From positions 74,257,203 to 74,321,202 of the forward strand of contig NC_085139.1 in the NCBI RefSeq assembly GCF_024139115.2: a stretch of 64,000 nucleotides of DNA, written 5' to 3'. The DNA is from Armigeres subalbatus. Lineage: Eukaryota > Arthropoda > Insecta > Diptera > Culicidae. Shown here piece after piece: positions 21,195 to 32,093 of this stretch (its first letter is position 1; every line of letters begins with the position of its first letter). The notes under the pieces were generated by a model. That model saw nothing but the letters and a program-made list of their open reading frames with translations. It was not told the DNA's origin and did not search any database. The translations under genes were made by a program, and so were the position numbers.

Positions 21195-24100
21195 TTCGAA
21201 TTTGAAAGTAATTTCTCGTAAAAATTCCGGTGATAAAAAAATTTTCCGTGGAAACTCTTTGAATTTCCCATGAAAATTCGAAGGAATTTCCGGAGAAAAT
21301 CCTAGAAAAAACAAAAGAATTTCCCGTGGAAATCCGAAAAAAATTCCCGTTGAAATCCAAAGGAATTTCCCGAGGAAATCCGAAGGAATTTCCCCGAGGA
21401 AATCCGAAGGAATTTCCCCGAGGAAATCCGAAGGAATTTCCCCGAGGAAATCCGAAGGAATTTCCCCGAGGAAATCCGAAGGAATTTCCCCGAGGAAATC
21501 CGAAGGAATTTCCCCGAGGAAATCCGAAGGAATTTCCCGAGGAAATCCGAAGGAATTTCCCGAGGAAATCGAAGAATTTCCCCGAGGAAATCGAAGGAAT
21601 TTCCCGAGGAAATCGAAGGAATTTCCCGAGGAAATCGAAGGAATTTCCCGAGGAAATCGAAGGAATTTCCCGAGAAATCGAAGGAATTTCCTGAGGAAAT
21701 CTGAAGGAATTTCCCCGAGGAAATCAAAGGAATTTCCCGAGGAAATCGAAGGAATTTCCCCGAAATCGAAGGAATTTCCCCGAGGAAATCGAAGGAATTT
21801 CCCGAAATCGAAGAATTTCCCCGAAATCGAAGGAATTTCCCCGAGGAAATCCGAAGGAATTTCCCGAGAAATCGAAGGAATTTCCCCGAGGAAATCGAAG
21901 GAATTTCCCGAGGAAATCGAAGGAATTCGAAGGAATTTACGAGGAAATCGAAGGAATTTCCCGAGGAATCGAAGAATTTCCCCGAGAAATCGAAGAATTT
22001 CCCGAGAAATCGAAGGAATTTCCCGAGGAAATCGAAAATTTCCCGAGGAATCGAAGAATTTCCCGAGGAAATCGAAGGAATTTCCCGAGGAAATCGAAGG
22101 AATTTCCCGAGGAATCGAAGAATTTCCCCGAGGAATCTGAAGGAATTTCCCGAGGAAATCGAAGGAATTTCCCGAGGAAATCGAAGGAATTTCCGAGGAA
22201 ATCGAAGGAATTTCCCTAGGAAATCCGAAGGAATTTCCCCAAAGAAATTCGAAGGAATTTCCCGAGGAAATCCGAAGGAATTTCCCGAGGAAATTCGAAA
22301 GAATTTCCCGAGGGAATTCGAAGGAATTTCCCAAGGAAATCCGAAGGAATTTCCCCAAAGAAATCCGAAGGAATTTCCCCAAAGAAATCCGTAGGAATTT
22401 CCCCAAAGAAATCCGAAGGAATTTCCCCAAGGAAATCCGAAGGAATTTCCCTAAAGAAATCCGAAGGAATTTTCCCCAAAGAAATCCGAAGGAATTTCCC
22501 CAAAGAAATCCGAAGGAATTTCCCCAAAGAAATCCGAAGGAATTTCCCCAAGGAAATCCGAAGGAATTTCCCCAAGGAAATCCGAAGGAATTTCCCCAAG
22601 GAAATCCGAAGGAATTTCCCCAAGGAAATCCGAAGGAATTTCCCCAAGGAAATCCGAAGGAATTTCCCCAAGGAAATCCGAAGGAATTTCCCCCCAAGGA
22701 AATCCGAAGGAATTTCCCCCCAAGGAAATCCGAAGGAATTTCCCCCCAAGGAAATCCGAAGGAATTTCCCCGAGGAAATCCGAAGGAAGGAATTTCCCCG
22801 AGGAAATCCGAAGGAAGGAATTTCCCCGAGGAAATCCGAAGGAAGGAATTTCCCCGAGGAAATCCGAAGGAAGGAATTTCCCCGAGGAAATCCGAAGGAA
22901 GGAATTTCCCCGAGGAAAGCAGAAGGAAGGAATTTCCCCGAGGAAATCCGAAGGAAGGAATTTCCCCGAGGAAATCCGAAGGAAGGAATTTCCCCGAGGA
23001 AATCCGAAGGAAGGAATTTCCCCGAGGAAATCCGAAGGAAGGAATTTCCCCGAGGAAATCCGAAGGAAGGAATTTCCCCGAGGAAATCCGAAGGAATTTA
23101 CCCAAGGAAATCCGAAGGCATTTCCCCAAGGAAATCCGAAGGAATTTCCCCAAGGAAATCCGAAAGAATTTCCCCAAGGAATTCCCCCGAATCCGAAGGA
23201 ATTTCCCCAAGGAATTTCCCCGAATCCGAAGGAATTTCCCCGAGGAAATCCGAAGGAATTTCCCCGAGGAAATCCGAAGGAATTTCCTCGAGGAAATCCG
23301 AAGGAATTTCCCCGAGGAAATTCGAAGGAATTTCCCGAGGAAATTCGAAGAAATTTCCCGAGGAAATTCGAAGGAATTTCCCGAGGAAATCGAAGGAATT
23401 TACCGAGGAAATCAAAGGAATTTCCCGAGGAAATCGAAGGAATTTCCCGAGGAAATCGAAGGAATTTCTCGAGGAAATCGAAGGAATTTCCCCGAGGAAA
23501 TCGAAGGAATTTCCCGAGGAAATCGAAGGAATTTCCCGAGGAAATCGAAGAATTTCCCGAGGAAATCGAAGGAATTTCCTGAGGAAATCGAAGAATTTCC
23601 CCGGGGAAATCAAAGGAATTTCCCCGAGAAATCGAAGGAATTTCCCGAGGAAATCGAAGGAATTTCCCGAGGAAATCGAAGGAATTTCCCGAGGAAATCG
23701 AAGGAATTTCTGAGAAATCGAAGGAATTTCCCGAGGAAATCGAAGGAATTTCCTCGAGAAATCGAAGGAAATTTCCCGAGGAAATCGAAGGAATTTCCCG
23801 AGAAATCGAAGGAATTTCCCGAGGAAATCGAAGGAATTTCCCGAGGAAATCCGAAGGAATTTCCCCGAGGAAATCCGAAGGAATTTCCCCGAGGAAATCC
23901 GAAGGAATTTCCCCGAGGAAATCCGAAGGAATTTCCCCGAGGAAATCCGAAGGAATTTCCCCGAGGAAATCCGAAGGAATTTCCCCAGGGAAATCCGAAG
24001 GAATTTCCGCAGGGAAATCCGAAGGAATTTCCGCAGGGAAATCCGAAGGAATTTCCCCAGGGAAATCCGAAGGAATTTCCCCAGGGAAATTCGAAGGAAC

Positions 24101-24585
24101 TCCCCCAGGGAAATCCGAAGGAATTCCCCCAGGGAAATCCGAAGGAATTTCCCCAGGGAAATCCGAAGGAATTTCCCCAGGGAAATCCGAAGGAATTTGC
24201 CCAGGGAAATCCGAAGGAATTTGCCCAGGGAAATCGAAGGAATTTCCCAGGAAATCGAAGGAATTTCCCAGGAAATCGAAGAATTTCCCCAAGGAAATCC
24301 GAAGGAATTTCTCCCCAAGGAAATCCGATGGAATTTCCCCTCAAGGAAATCCGAAGGAATTTCCCCAAGAAAATTCGAAGCAACTTCCCCACAAAAATCT
24401 GCCGGAATTTCCCCGAAGAAATCCGAAGGAATTTCCTCGAAGAAATCTGACGGAATTTCCCCCAAAAAATCCGAAGGAATTTCCCCAAGGAAATCCGAAG
24501 GAATTTCCCCGATGAAATTCGAAGGCTTTGTCCTAAAATATCCGGCGGGATTTCCTAAGCAAATTTGATGGAATTTTCTGTGGAT
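21195..24585. repeat. 24-bp minisatellite carrying Rel/NF-kB-type motifs
   Basis: Roughly 3.4 kb of head-to-tail units, mostly 22-25 bp (consensus close to CCGAGGAAATCCGAAGGAATTTC), with a 28-bp variant block (about 22780-23095), C/A/G variant blocks (CCAAGG 22330-22760; CAGGG 23975-24235) and decayed edges on both sides. About 130 units are expected from the length. Most contain GGAATTTCCC, i.e. GGGAAATTCC on the other strand, a perfect GGGRNNYYCC kB site. The unit is stop-free in all three minus frames when its length is 24, giving frames up to 679 codons of 8-residue repeats (GKFLRISL, SDFLGEIP, GNSFGFPW). I consider these by-products. Confidence 0.9.
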
Positions 24586-24589
24586 TTTC

Positions 24590-24895
24590 TAACGAATGTC
24601 TAGTAGAAATATGAAGAGAAGTGGAAGTTATGGAGTTCATAGGACTTTTATTTTTACCACTAGTATCAGATTCTAAGTGTTTGGAATCGGGACATTTTTC
24701 CTAAACTCAGTAAATGTGATTCTAAAACTCACTTATAATAAACTATTGAAGTAAGTGTGCCGAGATTAGTATTTACTTTTGCGTTTCACATGTATTTTGT
24801 TGAGATAGCGAATGGGAACATTTTTCGGTTTTCTGCAAGCATCAAAAAAATAAAGCAACACAATTTACAAATGTTTGCAATTGCACAAAAAACTT
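24590..24895. other. Spacer between minisatellite and ML gene 3' end
   Basis: About 300 bp of AT-rich DNA with no recognised feature. Transcription of the ML gene should terminate here. Confidence 0.4.
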
Positions 24896-24898
24896 ATA

Positions 24899-24904
24899 TT
24901 TATT
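24899..24904 (-). terminator. Poly(A) signal AATAAA of the ML-domain gene
   Basis: AATAAA on the minus strand 31 bases after the stop codon (stop at 24937-24935), giving a very short 3' untranslated region, which is common for secreted insect proteins. Confidence 0.7.
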
Positions 24905-24934
24905 AGACTAGAAACATGCTTTTTCCAAGTCGCT

Positions 24935-25486
24935 TCAGTTCGCAACAACACGAGCATCAACGATGAAGCATCCGTGGGACTGCTGGGTCTGATCCACGAG
25001 ATCGATTTCGATGGTCACACCGACCAACGGGTAGATGGCAGTAATCGGCATGCTCAGATGGAAAGTGACCTCTTCTCCGGTCGAGAGTGGGCAACGGGAC
25101 AGCACCAACCAGTTGCAAGCAGCGGCACGTTCCGCCGGCAGCTCGTAGGGGACAGTGATTCCCAAGGCAGTAGCCCGCACAAGGGGGCGCAGGTCGGTGA
25201 CCTCCTGAACTGTATTGCAAGATTGAAACGATTAGCTTTTGGACACTATCAACCATCGTTATCGGTACTTACGAGCAGTGAAGTCCATAGCCATGTTGGC
25301 GTCACTTCCACGAGGCAGCAAACATGGCTGCGAGTCGCAATTTTCAATGCGCACTGCGCTGGGAGAAGGACGAACTCCGGCACATGGACGGAAGGCAACC
25401 TGTGACCAGGACTGGTGGTCAACGTTGTCGGCGTTCTGCAGCATAACAGCTGGAACGAGCGTAGCCAGAAGCAAAAACTTGAACAT
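24935..25486 (-). CDS. Secreted ML-domain (NPC2/MD-2-like) lipid-recognition protein
   Basis: Two exons, 25486-25273 and 25209-24935, with intron GTAAGT...AATACAG of 63 bp, encode 162 residues. Residues 1-17 form a signal peptide (MFKFLLLATLVPAVMLQ). Six cysteines at 35, 50, 55, 103, 111 and 152 fit the NPC2 disulphide pattern (C35-C152, C50-C55, C103-C111). ML-family landmarks include GITVPYELP, CPLSTGEEVTF and YPLVGVTIEIDL. Family members bind sterols or other lipids in a beta-sandwich pocket; in insects they act in sterol transport and, for some, in recognition of microbial lipids. The reading frame is intact. Start choice is supported by the signal peptide and by a TATA box and initiator at the right distance. 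Which of the many mosquito paralogues it is cannot be told from here. Confidence 0.92.
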
Positions 25487-25543
25487 TTTGGTGGTGCTTT
25501 GTGGTCAAACTGGGAATGTTCACTCGATATTGGAATGAGATCA

Positions 25544-25581
25544 ACTGATGGTCTTCCAGATCGGGAAGTAAAGTTTTTATA
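25544..25581 (-). promoter_or_regulatory. Core promoter of the ML-domain gene (TATA and initiator)
   Basis: TATAAAAAC lies on the minus strand at 25581-25573, and an arthropod initiator TCAGT at 25548-25544, about 35 bases downstream. A start at 25546 would give a 59-base leader before the ATG at 25486. Spacing is at the long end of normal. Confidence 0.6.
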
Positions 25582-25602
25582 CGGATTCGAACGTGAGCGA
25601 AT

Positions 25603-25634
25603 CTTGATAAGATTTTATCATTTATCAATAGGCA
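25603..25634. promoter_or_regulatory. Cluster of three GATA-factor sites upstream of the ML gene
   Basis: TTGATAAG, TTTATCA and TTTATCA occur within about 30 bp, 60-85 bases upstream of the likely start site. WGATAR clusters near promoters are common in insect midgut and fat-body genes, so this suggests expression there. Another GATAAG lies near 25744. Inference from motif only. Confidence 0.5.
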
Positions 25635-25639
25635 TGCAT

Positions 25640-25890
25640 GTCAACGTTGATGACGAACATTATGACAGGTGTTCAAGTGGACACCTGGGGAGCTACGCAT
25701 TGCAACAGGTGCGCTATTGAGAAAGTTTTGTTTATATTCCGGAGATAAGATTCTCATCGCATATTCTCATAGTCATGTTCTAATCTGCTTCACAAAATGT
25801 TACTGGACTTTCTTAGCAGTCTCACGGAAACACAGGTTTTGTTGAGATCAGTAACAAATTTCTTTAGAAAATTTTCAGTATTACTTTGAA
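25640..25890. other. Upstream flank of the ML gene
   Basis: Unique-looking sequence with no further recognised feature, ending at a family B MITE. Confidence 0.35.
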
Positions 25891-25892
25891 TA

Positions 25893-26082
25893 GAGGAAAT
25901 GACGGCTTTGGCAGGTTTTGTTTTATTATTGTCAGGGAGGTTTTTGTTGACTAAATTTTATGAAATTTGGCGACAATATTCTTTGATATGCAAAGAATGT
26001 TTAGGCCAAATTTGAGCATAATTAGTTATAGAAAACCCCCTGACAATAATAGAACAAAACCTGGTAAAGCCGTCATTTCCCC
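25893..26082. mobile_element. Hairpin MITE family B, copy 2 (TA target)
   Basis: 190-bp palindrome, same family as 5952-6142 but inserted in the opposite sense, flanked by TA at 25891-25892 and 26083-26084. It lies about 0.35 kb upstream of the ML gene start site. Confidence 0.85.
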
Positions 26083-26255
26083 TAATTCGTGTAGGGTTTA
26101 CACTAAGTAGATTTTTTTTTAATTGTAGAAATATGATGTAATATAAGAAATATAAATTTTAGCCTTCAATCTTTTTTTCTGTCTATTGCTCTACACATGA
26201 TAACTTGACATTTCTACCTAACATTTTCTTATGTGGCTTTAAAATTAATCTGTTA

Positions 26256-27660
26256 TTATGCGTTCAGATCCTGTAGTGGTTTTTGAACCGAGGGGCTTTT
26301 GACGTTACACTCCCCCACCGGTAAACCGTCACTGCAGACTGGTTTACATTCATCTAAAACGTCAAGCCAAGCCAGTTTCACCGATGGCCTCCAAAGTAAA
26401 CCAGTATTAGCCCGAACTATAGCTTGGCGAACTTGACCGTCTCGTCTGACAATCACCTTTTCTATTCGCCCTCTAATCCATTGGTTTCCAACTGCTCCAT
26501 TTACCACCAGCACCAAGTCTCCCTCTTCCAAATTCTTCACCTCTTCGAACCATTTTGATCTTCTTGAAATCTCTGGCAAATACTCCTTGATCCATCTGTT
26601 CCATATTTCATCTGAAAGATGTTGTGTTGGGTGTCAATGACTGCTGGTCTGGTGTTTGCCATCGATTCGGCTTCCACGATAACTGATTCCAAGATTTCAT
26701 CTGTAGGACGACGATTAGCCTCTATCATTGTTCCGATAGCTGCTTTCACCGAACGAACCATTCTCTCCCATGCTCCTCCCATATGGGGAGCGTTGGGAGG
26801 ATTGAAGTTCCATCGCGTTTGAGTGTTCGTGTTCGTGAAAGCTAGTTGCTTATTTCGCTGCTCTATTTCGTGGTTGCTCGCTCTTGGAAATTGGTACCGT
26901 TGTCACTGAATATCTCCAGCGGTGCTCCACGACGAGACACGAACCTTCGTATAGCCACCACATAGGACTCCGTTGACAATGAATGTGCGACTTCCAAATG
27001 AATAGCACGAATAGTCAAACAAGTGAATAGTGTTATCCACCTTTTAACAACGATTCGTCCAACTTTCACTATTATGGGCCCGAAGTAGTCCAATCCAACA
27101 TATGTGAAAGGCCGTACATAAGGAGTAACTCGAACTTTTGGCAGAGGTGCCGTAGGCGGAAAATGGGGTTTAGCACGAAACACTTTACACCAGACACAGC
27201 TTTTTGCAACATTCGCGACCAAAGATCTCATCTTTGGAATTTCGTAGACCTGCCTGATTTCATTCTCAATTTTTTCCCGATGTCCATGGTGAAAACGACG
27301 GTGAAATGCATCGACGATGAGAAAAGTAATACGATGCTGTTTACCTGTTGCACACAAAAAAGCTCTTCTTCAGTGGTTTGTCCGGTAGTATCATGGCTTG
27401 GCCAGGACTCCTGTGGCATTCTCAAAAAGTCAGGCTCACGAAACCATCGACTATCTGGTCGTTCCTGTGCCCCTCTTCATAGCATCAACTGTCACATTCT
27501 ATGCTGAGCCGATTTTTCTCCACTCCCACATCAATCGTTGATAGTATTTCTCCCATTCGAAATCCCACGTATTGATGGTTGATCTGACCGAATCCAAGCA
27601 AGTACTGTATTTGAATCGGACCAGAGCACCCGTTTTTTACTGGAAGTTCGTGCATAGTCA
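26256..27660 (-). pseudogene. BEL/Pao integrase and C-terminal domain
   Basis: From 27660 downwards: end of RNase H (KKRVLWSDSNTVLAWIRSD), then the HHCC zinc-binding region (FHRRFHHGH, CVWCKVF), integrase core with YVGLDYFGP (first Asp) and FSDNGTNF (second Asp), NFNPPNAPHMGGAWERM (catalytic Glu in GGAWE), and the BEL-specific C-terminal domain (GDLVLVVNGAVGNQWIRGRI). Frames are broken near 26860, 26560 and 27360. The catalytic D,D,E residues are still recognisable. Confidence 0.85.
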
Positions 27661-29098
27661 CCTACCTACGCCCTGATCAGGAGCATTCCTCGTTTCACCC
27701 GGGAGTTCTCAGGTTGCTGGATAATTACAGTACTGCAACTTTATCTCAAGTTAATTGCATCGTGAATGAGAATAACCGCTTGCTGGATCTGTGCTTCGTC
27801 GGCGGTCGTTACACCGCTCCATTTATTTCCACTGTACCTGTTCCTTTGGTCAAGGCTGCCCCTTGTTGCAGTATTGCCGAATTGCTGTCTAACTTGGATT
27901 GGCAGAGTATCATCGACCCGGCCGATGCAAATATCGCTGCGCAAACTTTTTCTCATGTCTTGGCATATGTCATTGACAGGCATGTTCCAAAGACTGTTGC
28001 CCATACCGACTCTAGGGTTCCGAGGATGACAAATGACCTCAGTTCGTTGAAAAGGACAAAAAAGGCCGTCCTGTAAAAGTTCACTAGGTTCCGAACTCTT
28101 CCCTTGAAACACCATTATGCTAGGCTGAACCACGAATACAAACGGTTAAGTCGTTTCTATTTTAAACGTTACCAGCGGAGGATGCAGCAACGGCTTAAAT
28201 CCCATCCGAAGTCCTTTTGGAACTATCGTCCATGGTCTACAATGGAGTCATGGCATCAACTCAACAAGAAATTTGTAACCTATTCTCGGCCAAGTTTGCT
28301 AGCGTGTTTGTCAATGAGCGCCTCTCCAATGACTCCATAACCAGCGCAGCGGGTAATGTACCCTTAACGAATCAAACGCTAAACGCTGTCGATGTAAGTA
28401 CAGATGTCATAGCGAGAGCAGTCACGCGGCTAAAACGTCGTACAAATCGGGACCTGACGGTGTTCCGTCGGTTTTCCTAAAAACGAACATTTCCTACCTT
28501 CTGGATCCACTTAATCGAATCTTCCAGCTCTCCCTTTCTAATGGTGTATTTCCGTCCTGCTGGAAGACAGCTGAAATGTTTCATGTGTACAAAAAGGGAA
28601 GCAAGTGTGATATGTATAAACAATTATCGAGGAATCACGTCGCTATGCGCTGTATCGAAGTTGTTCGAGCTGGTCGTCATGGATTCTCTAAATGGTCACT
28701 GTAAACATTATATTATAGTACCGACCAACATGGCTTTATGGAAAAACGTTCCACAGGTACGAATCTACTGTGTCTTACATCATACGTTACAGACAGTATG
28801 CTTGCTTGTGATCAAACAGATGTAATTCATACGGATCTAACTGCAGCATTTGATAAGTTGAACCACAGCATTGCGATCGCCAAGCTTGATAGATTGGGAA
28901 TTGGAGGCAGCCAGCTTGCATGGTTTGGTTCGTACCTTACTGAGCGCCAGTCGACAGTTGCTCTAGGCGATTGTCGCTCGGAAAGCTTCTTCGCGATGTC
29001 TGGCATACCGCAGGATAGCCATCTGGGACCGTTGATATTCCTTCTCTACTTCAACGACGTACATCTAGTTCTAAAAGGACCGCGATTATCATTTCTAG

Positions 29099-29230
29099 GC
29101 CAACATTTGAAAAGGGCGTAACAGCCAAAATTTATTCCTTCTTATTCTTTCTCCCCATATATAGCTTTATATGTAGACGAAGAAGCAAAAGGAATAAAAT
29201 TTGGCTGTTACGCCCTTTTCAAATGTTTGT
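29099..29230. mobile_element. 132-bp hairpin MITE in LINE RT, flanked by CTAG
   Basis: Arms starting CAACATTTGAAAAGGGCGTA with inverse copy ending CCTTTTCAAATGTTTG; CTAG occurs on each side (29095-29098, 29231-29234). Removing it rejoins the RT frame between motif B and FVDDLK, which confirms insertion. Confidence 0.75.
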
Positions 29231-29660
29231 CTAGATTTGTAGATGATCTTAAAATGTTTTTGCGCATCTGCTCAATAGCCGATTGTCATCTACTACAAGA
29301 CCAGGTCGATGCTTTCGCTCATTGGTGCGTTCTAAATCGACTTGTAGTTAACCCGAAAAAATGCTCGATCATAACTTTTTCTCGAAATAAACAACCGATT
29401 ACCTTCAACTACTGCCTGTTCGGAACGACTATTGAAAGAGTGCACTGTGTGGAAGATCTCGGTGTTCTATTAGACTCCAAACTGACATACTCGCATCACA
29501 TTTCATATGTTGTTGATAAAGCATCCAGGTCTCTTGGATTTGTGATCAAAGTGACAAAGACTTTCACAGACATCTACTGTTTGAAAACACTGTATTGCTC
29601 TCTCGTGCGATCTACGTTAGAATACTGCTCTGCGGTATGGAGTCCAAACTATAATAATGG

Positions 29661-29880
29661 TCACCTGTCATAAGACGAGTTTGAACAATGATGAATTCCA
29701 CTCATTGTAATTCAGATCTCGACAGATAAAGGCCGTCTTCAGTGTCTTGTACTTGACTCGAGCCAAGTACAAGACACTGAAGACTTACTGTTGAATCGAA
29801 ATACGTATCTGTCAGGATACAATGTGGAATTCAATGGGATTGTTCAAACTCGTCTTATGACAGGTGAAAACATTCCACTA
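29661..29880. mobile_element. Inverted pair of Penelope-like element termini with 10-bp target duplication
   Basis: Flanked by ATAATAATGG on both sides. The interior is two terminal segments of the Penelope-like family head to head around 29760, each with the CTGAAGAC core that also occurs in the full element at 32659-35478, and no coding region. The right part (29767-29820) keeps a hammerhead-like core (CTGAAGA...GAAA..GTATC|TGTC); the left part has lost GAAA. Outer ends carry CTCGTCTTATGACAGGTGAA. Confidence 0.75.
29767..29820 (+). ncRNA. Degenerate hammerhead ribozyme in a Penelope terminus
   Basis: CTGAAGA, then a shortened stem II region, GAAA, ATACGTATC and TGTC are in the hammerhead order. 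Stem I can form between GACA and TGTC. The GGCC/GGTC stem II pairing of the other copies is missing, so activity is doubtful. Confidence 0.5.
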
Positions 29881-30442
29881 AAAAGCTCAAAATAATTTTT
29901 CTTATAATAATGGTGTCGAACGCATCGAATCCGTTCAACGTCGGTTAATACGGTACGCACTCCGCAACCTTCCCTGGAGAGATCCGCTACGACTTCCTCG
30001 CTACGAGAGCCGTTGCCTTAGCTTAGAACCTCTGTGTATCCGAAGGGATGTATGCAGAGCATTAACCGTCGCCGATATTTTGCAAGGAAGAATAGATTGT
30101 GACACTCTTCTGCGACAAATAAGCATCAACGCACAACCCCGACAACTGCGGAGTAACCTAATGCTAAGACTTCCTTTTCGTCGCTCAAACTATGGACTGC
30201 GTAGTGCTCTCTATGGTTTGCAGCGTGTTTTCAATAGAGTGGTGTCGGTGTTTGATTTCCACTTGACGCGAGATGTCCTCCACCGGTTCTTCACATCATT
30301 TTTCACCGACCAGAACAATTGACGCACATAGACTATAGTTAATGTATTTGTGATTGTATTGTATTTTAACCTCTTGACAATGTTTTTTATGTAGTGATGT
30401 GATATTGTATTTATATTTTTTTTAACCATCATTGGGGCTGTA

Positions 30443-30800
30443 TCAAGTCTGTTGATGTAATAAATAAATAATAGTAATGACGCTATGAAGAAGTGGTGTC
30501 CCTAGGACTGCTGCTTGTAGCTCAAGCCGCGGAATCGTTAACATCTTAAGCGGCGCTACTTTAGCCCTAGGTGCCACCAAAGTCAAAAAAGGACCTTCTG
30601 GAGTATCGACCCGAAAATATGCGGCACCTGCGTACGCTGATTTACTGACATCGATAAAAACGTGCACTTGTAATGAGACATAGCTATGCTCCGTCGCGTT
30701 TGGGAAGTACCATCGTGGAATTTGTAGATTGTTCAACTGGGGAACTAAGTCAATCCATTTTCTGCATTGAATCCATGATTTCTCGTTGATTTGGTCATCC
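30443..30800 (-). pseudogene. BEL/Pao RNase H segment
   Basis: Reads GWDDQINEKSWIQCRKWIDL, VHVFIDVSKSAYAGAAYFRV and MLTIPRLELQAAVLGTPLLH on the minus strand. FIDVSKSAYAGAAYF is the first catalytic block of BEL RNase H (usually FIDAS), and PRLELQAA the second. It stops at the LINE insertion at 30480-27655 and resumes with WSDSNTVLAW at about 27610. Confidence 0.85.
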
Positions 30801-30829
30801 CAACCGGTGCACAGTGTTTTCTAACCCAG

Positions 30830-31300
30830 GAATTCGTGATCGGAAATGTTTTGGCCTTGAAAAGTTGATTTTCAGTGACTTCGGAGAAAAGTTTCAGTAT
30901 GTTAAGCTCCATATTTTGGAAAAAAAAAGCTTTTGATTAATCCTCCTAAAAGTAAGACGGAAATTCTCTTTCCTCCAATTATGAAGATACATCATTGGTG
31001 TCTTCGAGAAAGTTGTAGAAAAATTTTGCTTTATAAACTTTATTACTATCTGCCATAGCAGTCGAGATATGGATCGTTATTTATGAACGACCACCAAAAA
31101 TCAGGTTTTTCACGATACTTTCGTCACTATATTTTTTAGATTTTTCAAATGTTCTACAAAGATCTCCGTCGCGATAAAAAAAACAAGAACCTTTCGGAAA
31201 CCGTTTCTTCTTATTCTCAATATTGACGAAGCTATTGACGATTTTTTTGTTCAAAATGAGCATTTTGACATTAACTGCATACATTTAGCGGCAAAAACTC
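30830..31300. other. Unidentified insert within the BEL element
   Basis: About 470 bp separate the BEL blocks ending HIPTKREVLRTV (31300) and GWDDQI (30800). The sequence has no BEL similarity and no open frame of note, so it is probably a non-coding transposon I cannot classify. Confidence 0.4.
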
Positions 31301-32088
31301 AACCGTACGTAAAACTTCCCGCTTAGTAGGGATATGCGATGCAAAGCTGTCAGATACCGGTTTCCATTTCATACCCAAAACGGATTCAGTGTGGCCTGTT
31401 TCTCCAATATTCTTCTCTGTATGATTGCGCTTCTTTGCTTCTTCCGAATGTTTATTGGAAAGGAAATTGCGAATTTCAAATCCACCCGCAGCATGGATCC
31501 ACTTCACCTGACATACACATTGGGAACAGCTTCCTCTGGTGTTATACCATTTACATAGTGACGGTATACTATGACGTCCACTGCTCTTGGAAAATCTCGT
31601 TCAAACTCCTTAGTAAACTCCTATTTTTAATATATTGTGCACAACTTGGTGAGCACGTCGCACCAAATATAGCTACGTTCATGACATATACAACCGGCTC
31701 TTGTTTTGGATGATCTCTGAAAAGAAATCTCAGGAATGGTCGATCTTCGAATCTGATGTTAAAGCGATGGAACATCTCTTTTATGTCGCCAGTTAATGCA
31801 AAACGATATCATCTAAACTTCCCTATAACCGTCGGAAGGGTTGTCAGGAAGTCTGGTCCTTTCAATAGCTCTGAATTGAGAGATACTCCTTTTACTCTGG
31901 CAGCAGCGTCCCAAATCATTCTCAGTTTCTGAGGCTTCTTCGGATTTATAACAATCCCCAGTGGCTTGCTTTATGAGCATATCCTTTAACTTCATATTCC
32001 CGAATCTGCTGTCCAACACGTTCAAATAAAACAGGATCCTTTTCGAAACGTTTCTCCAGCGAACGTAAGCGGTTGTATGCCATTCCAA
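31300..32088 (-). pseudogene. BEL/Pao reverse transcriptase with destroyed active site
   Basis: Minus strand: AYVRWRNVSKRILF (N-terminal), then DIKEMFHRFNIRFEDRPFLR region (31775), VVYVMNVAIFGATCSPSCAQ, DVIVYRHYVNGITPEEAV, and after a shift KWIHAAGGFEIRNFLSNKHS with ESVLGMKWKPVSDSFASHIP. BEL proteins have YVDDYYDS where this copy reads YVNG, so both catalytic aspartates are gone. Frame breaks lie near 31800 and 31530. Confidence 0.85.
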
Positions 32089-32093
32089 AACTA

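Larger units (their letters stand above)
27655..30480 (+). mobile_element. 5'-truncated non-LTR retrotransposon inserted in the BEL element
   Basis: Plus-strand LINE starting in the endonuclease C-terminus (VNENNRLLDLCFVGGRYTAP, 27750) and continuing through RT. It shows TDLTAAFDKLNHSIAI of motif A, GIPQDSHLGPLIFLLYFNDV of motif B, and FVDDLK of motif C with Val for the usual Ala. The C-terminal domain ends NGHLS / VERIESVQRRLIRYALRNLP ... TSFFTDQNN at 30322, and the tail is (TAAA)n/(TAA)n at 30456-30475. Frames shift at least three times. It carries a hairpin MITE (29099-29230) between motifs B and C and a Penelope terminal pair (29661-29880) in the C-terminal domain. A Jockey/CR1-group affiliation is likely. 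Confidence 0.8.

Noticed and set aside
21171..24488. Very long minus-strand open frames (up to 679 codons) in the minisatellite
   Set aside because: They are overlapping frames of the same stop-free 24-bp unit, encode only 8-residue repeats, and have no start context, splice sites or conserved domain.
21355..24535. CRISPR-like direct repeats
   Set aside because: Units are contiguous with no unique spacers and the genome is eukaryotic.
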